DNA of 13,568 nt, taken from assembly GCA_021810575.1 (NCBI GenBank), contig JAJZIN010000016.1, forward strand, positions 1 to 13,568, in the 5' to 3' direction. The stretch comes from Thermoplasmata archaeon (GTDB lineage Archaea > Thermoplasmatota > Thermoplasmata > Thermoplasmatales > Thermoplasmataceae). The first letter of the stretch is position 1; each line of letters starts with the position of its first letter. Below, in pieces: positions 13,469 to 13,568 of this stretch. The translations under genes were made by a program, and so were the position numbers. The notes beneath the pieces were generated by a model. The model ran no database searches and had not been told where the DNA came from. It saw only the letters and a program-made list of their open reading frames with translations.

Positions 13469-13568
13469 CATTTTTATCACATTTTTTCCAACGTCTTTAT
13501 TAATTTCCCGGATCCGTCTGAATTCTTTACAATAGATAAAAAATAATAAGCAAATTAAAATTCCCTCC

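Noticed and set aside
1..13568. CRISPR array, insertion sequence, prophage or integration at the tRNA
   Set aside because: No repeated spaced units, transposase or integrase sequence, or duplicated tRNA end was found by reading both strands.

Overview
The window looks like chromosomal DNA of an acidophilic archaeon of the Thermoplasmatales (Thermoplasma, Ferroplasma, Cuniculiplasma or a relative). The clues are an intron-less tRNA-Glu with no encoded CCA, TATA elements about 23-30 bases ahead of start codons that imply mostly leaderless mRNAs, GGTGAT/GGAGGT ribosome sites only inside operons, AT-rich DNA with many AGG/AGA and ATA codons, and the gene mix itself (futalosine-pathway MqnD, an archaeal bd oxidase, a DUF47-PiT pair). 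The species cannot be fixed from the sequence alone.

Layout. 5-79 (-): tRNA-Glu(UUC). 200-844 (+): purine-type phosphoribosyltransferase, meeting a convergent carbamate kinase at 841-1758 (-). 1951-2766 (+): MqnD of menaquinone synthesis. 2866-5864 (+): a tight three-gene operon of cytochrome bd subunit I (cydA), a divergent subunit II (cydB) and an unrecognised seven-helix membrane protein. 5854-6408 (-): a small unknown protein with an R-x4-H motif. 6485-6844 (+): an HxlR-type regulator. 6873-10275 (+): all four dTDP-L-rhamnose genes in the order rmlA, rmlD, rmlC, rmlB. 10339-11918 (+): DUF47/PhoU-like protein plus a PiT-family permease with altered signature motifs. 11921-13439 (-): two overlapping genes of unknown function.

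How the genes may work together. MqnD makes a late intermediate of the menaquinone ring, and the bd oxidase next to it is a quinol-consuming terminal oxidase, so 1951-5864 reads as a respiratory neighbourhood. The rml block turns glucose-1-phosphate into dTDP-L-rhamnose, probably for cell-surface glycoproteins or glycolipids. DUF47 and PiT form the usual archaeal phosphate-uptake pair.

Genes are packed tightly. All three convergent pairs overlap or nearly touch, and TATA boxes sit in or next to upstream genes. I see no mobile element, CRISPR array, prophage or recognisable defence operon. The least explained parts are the third gene of the cyd operon, the gene pair at 11921-13439 and the R-x4-H protein.
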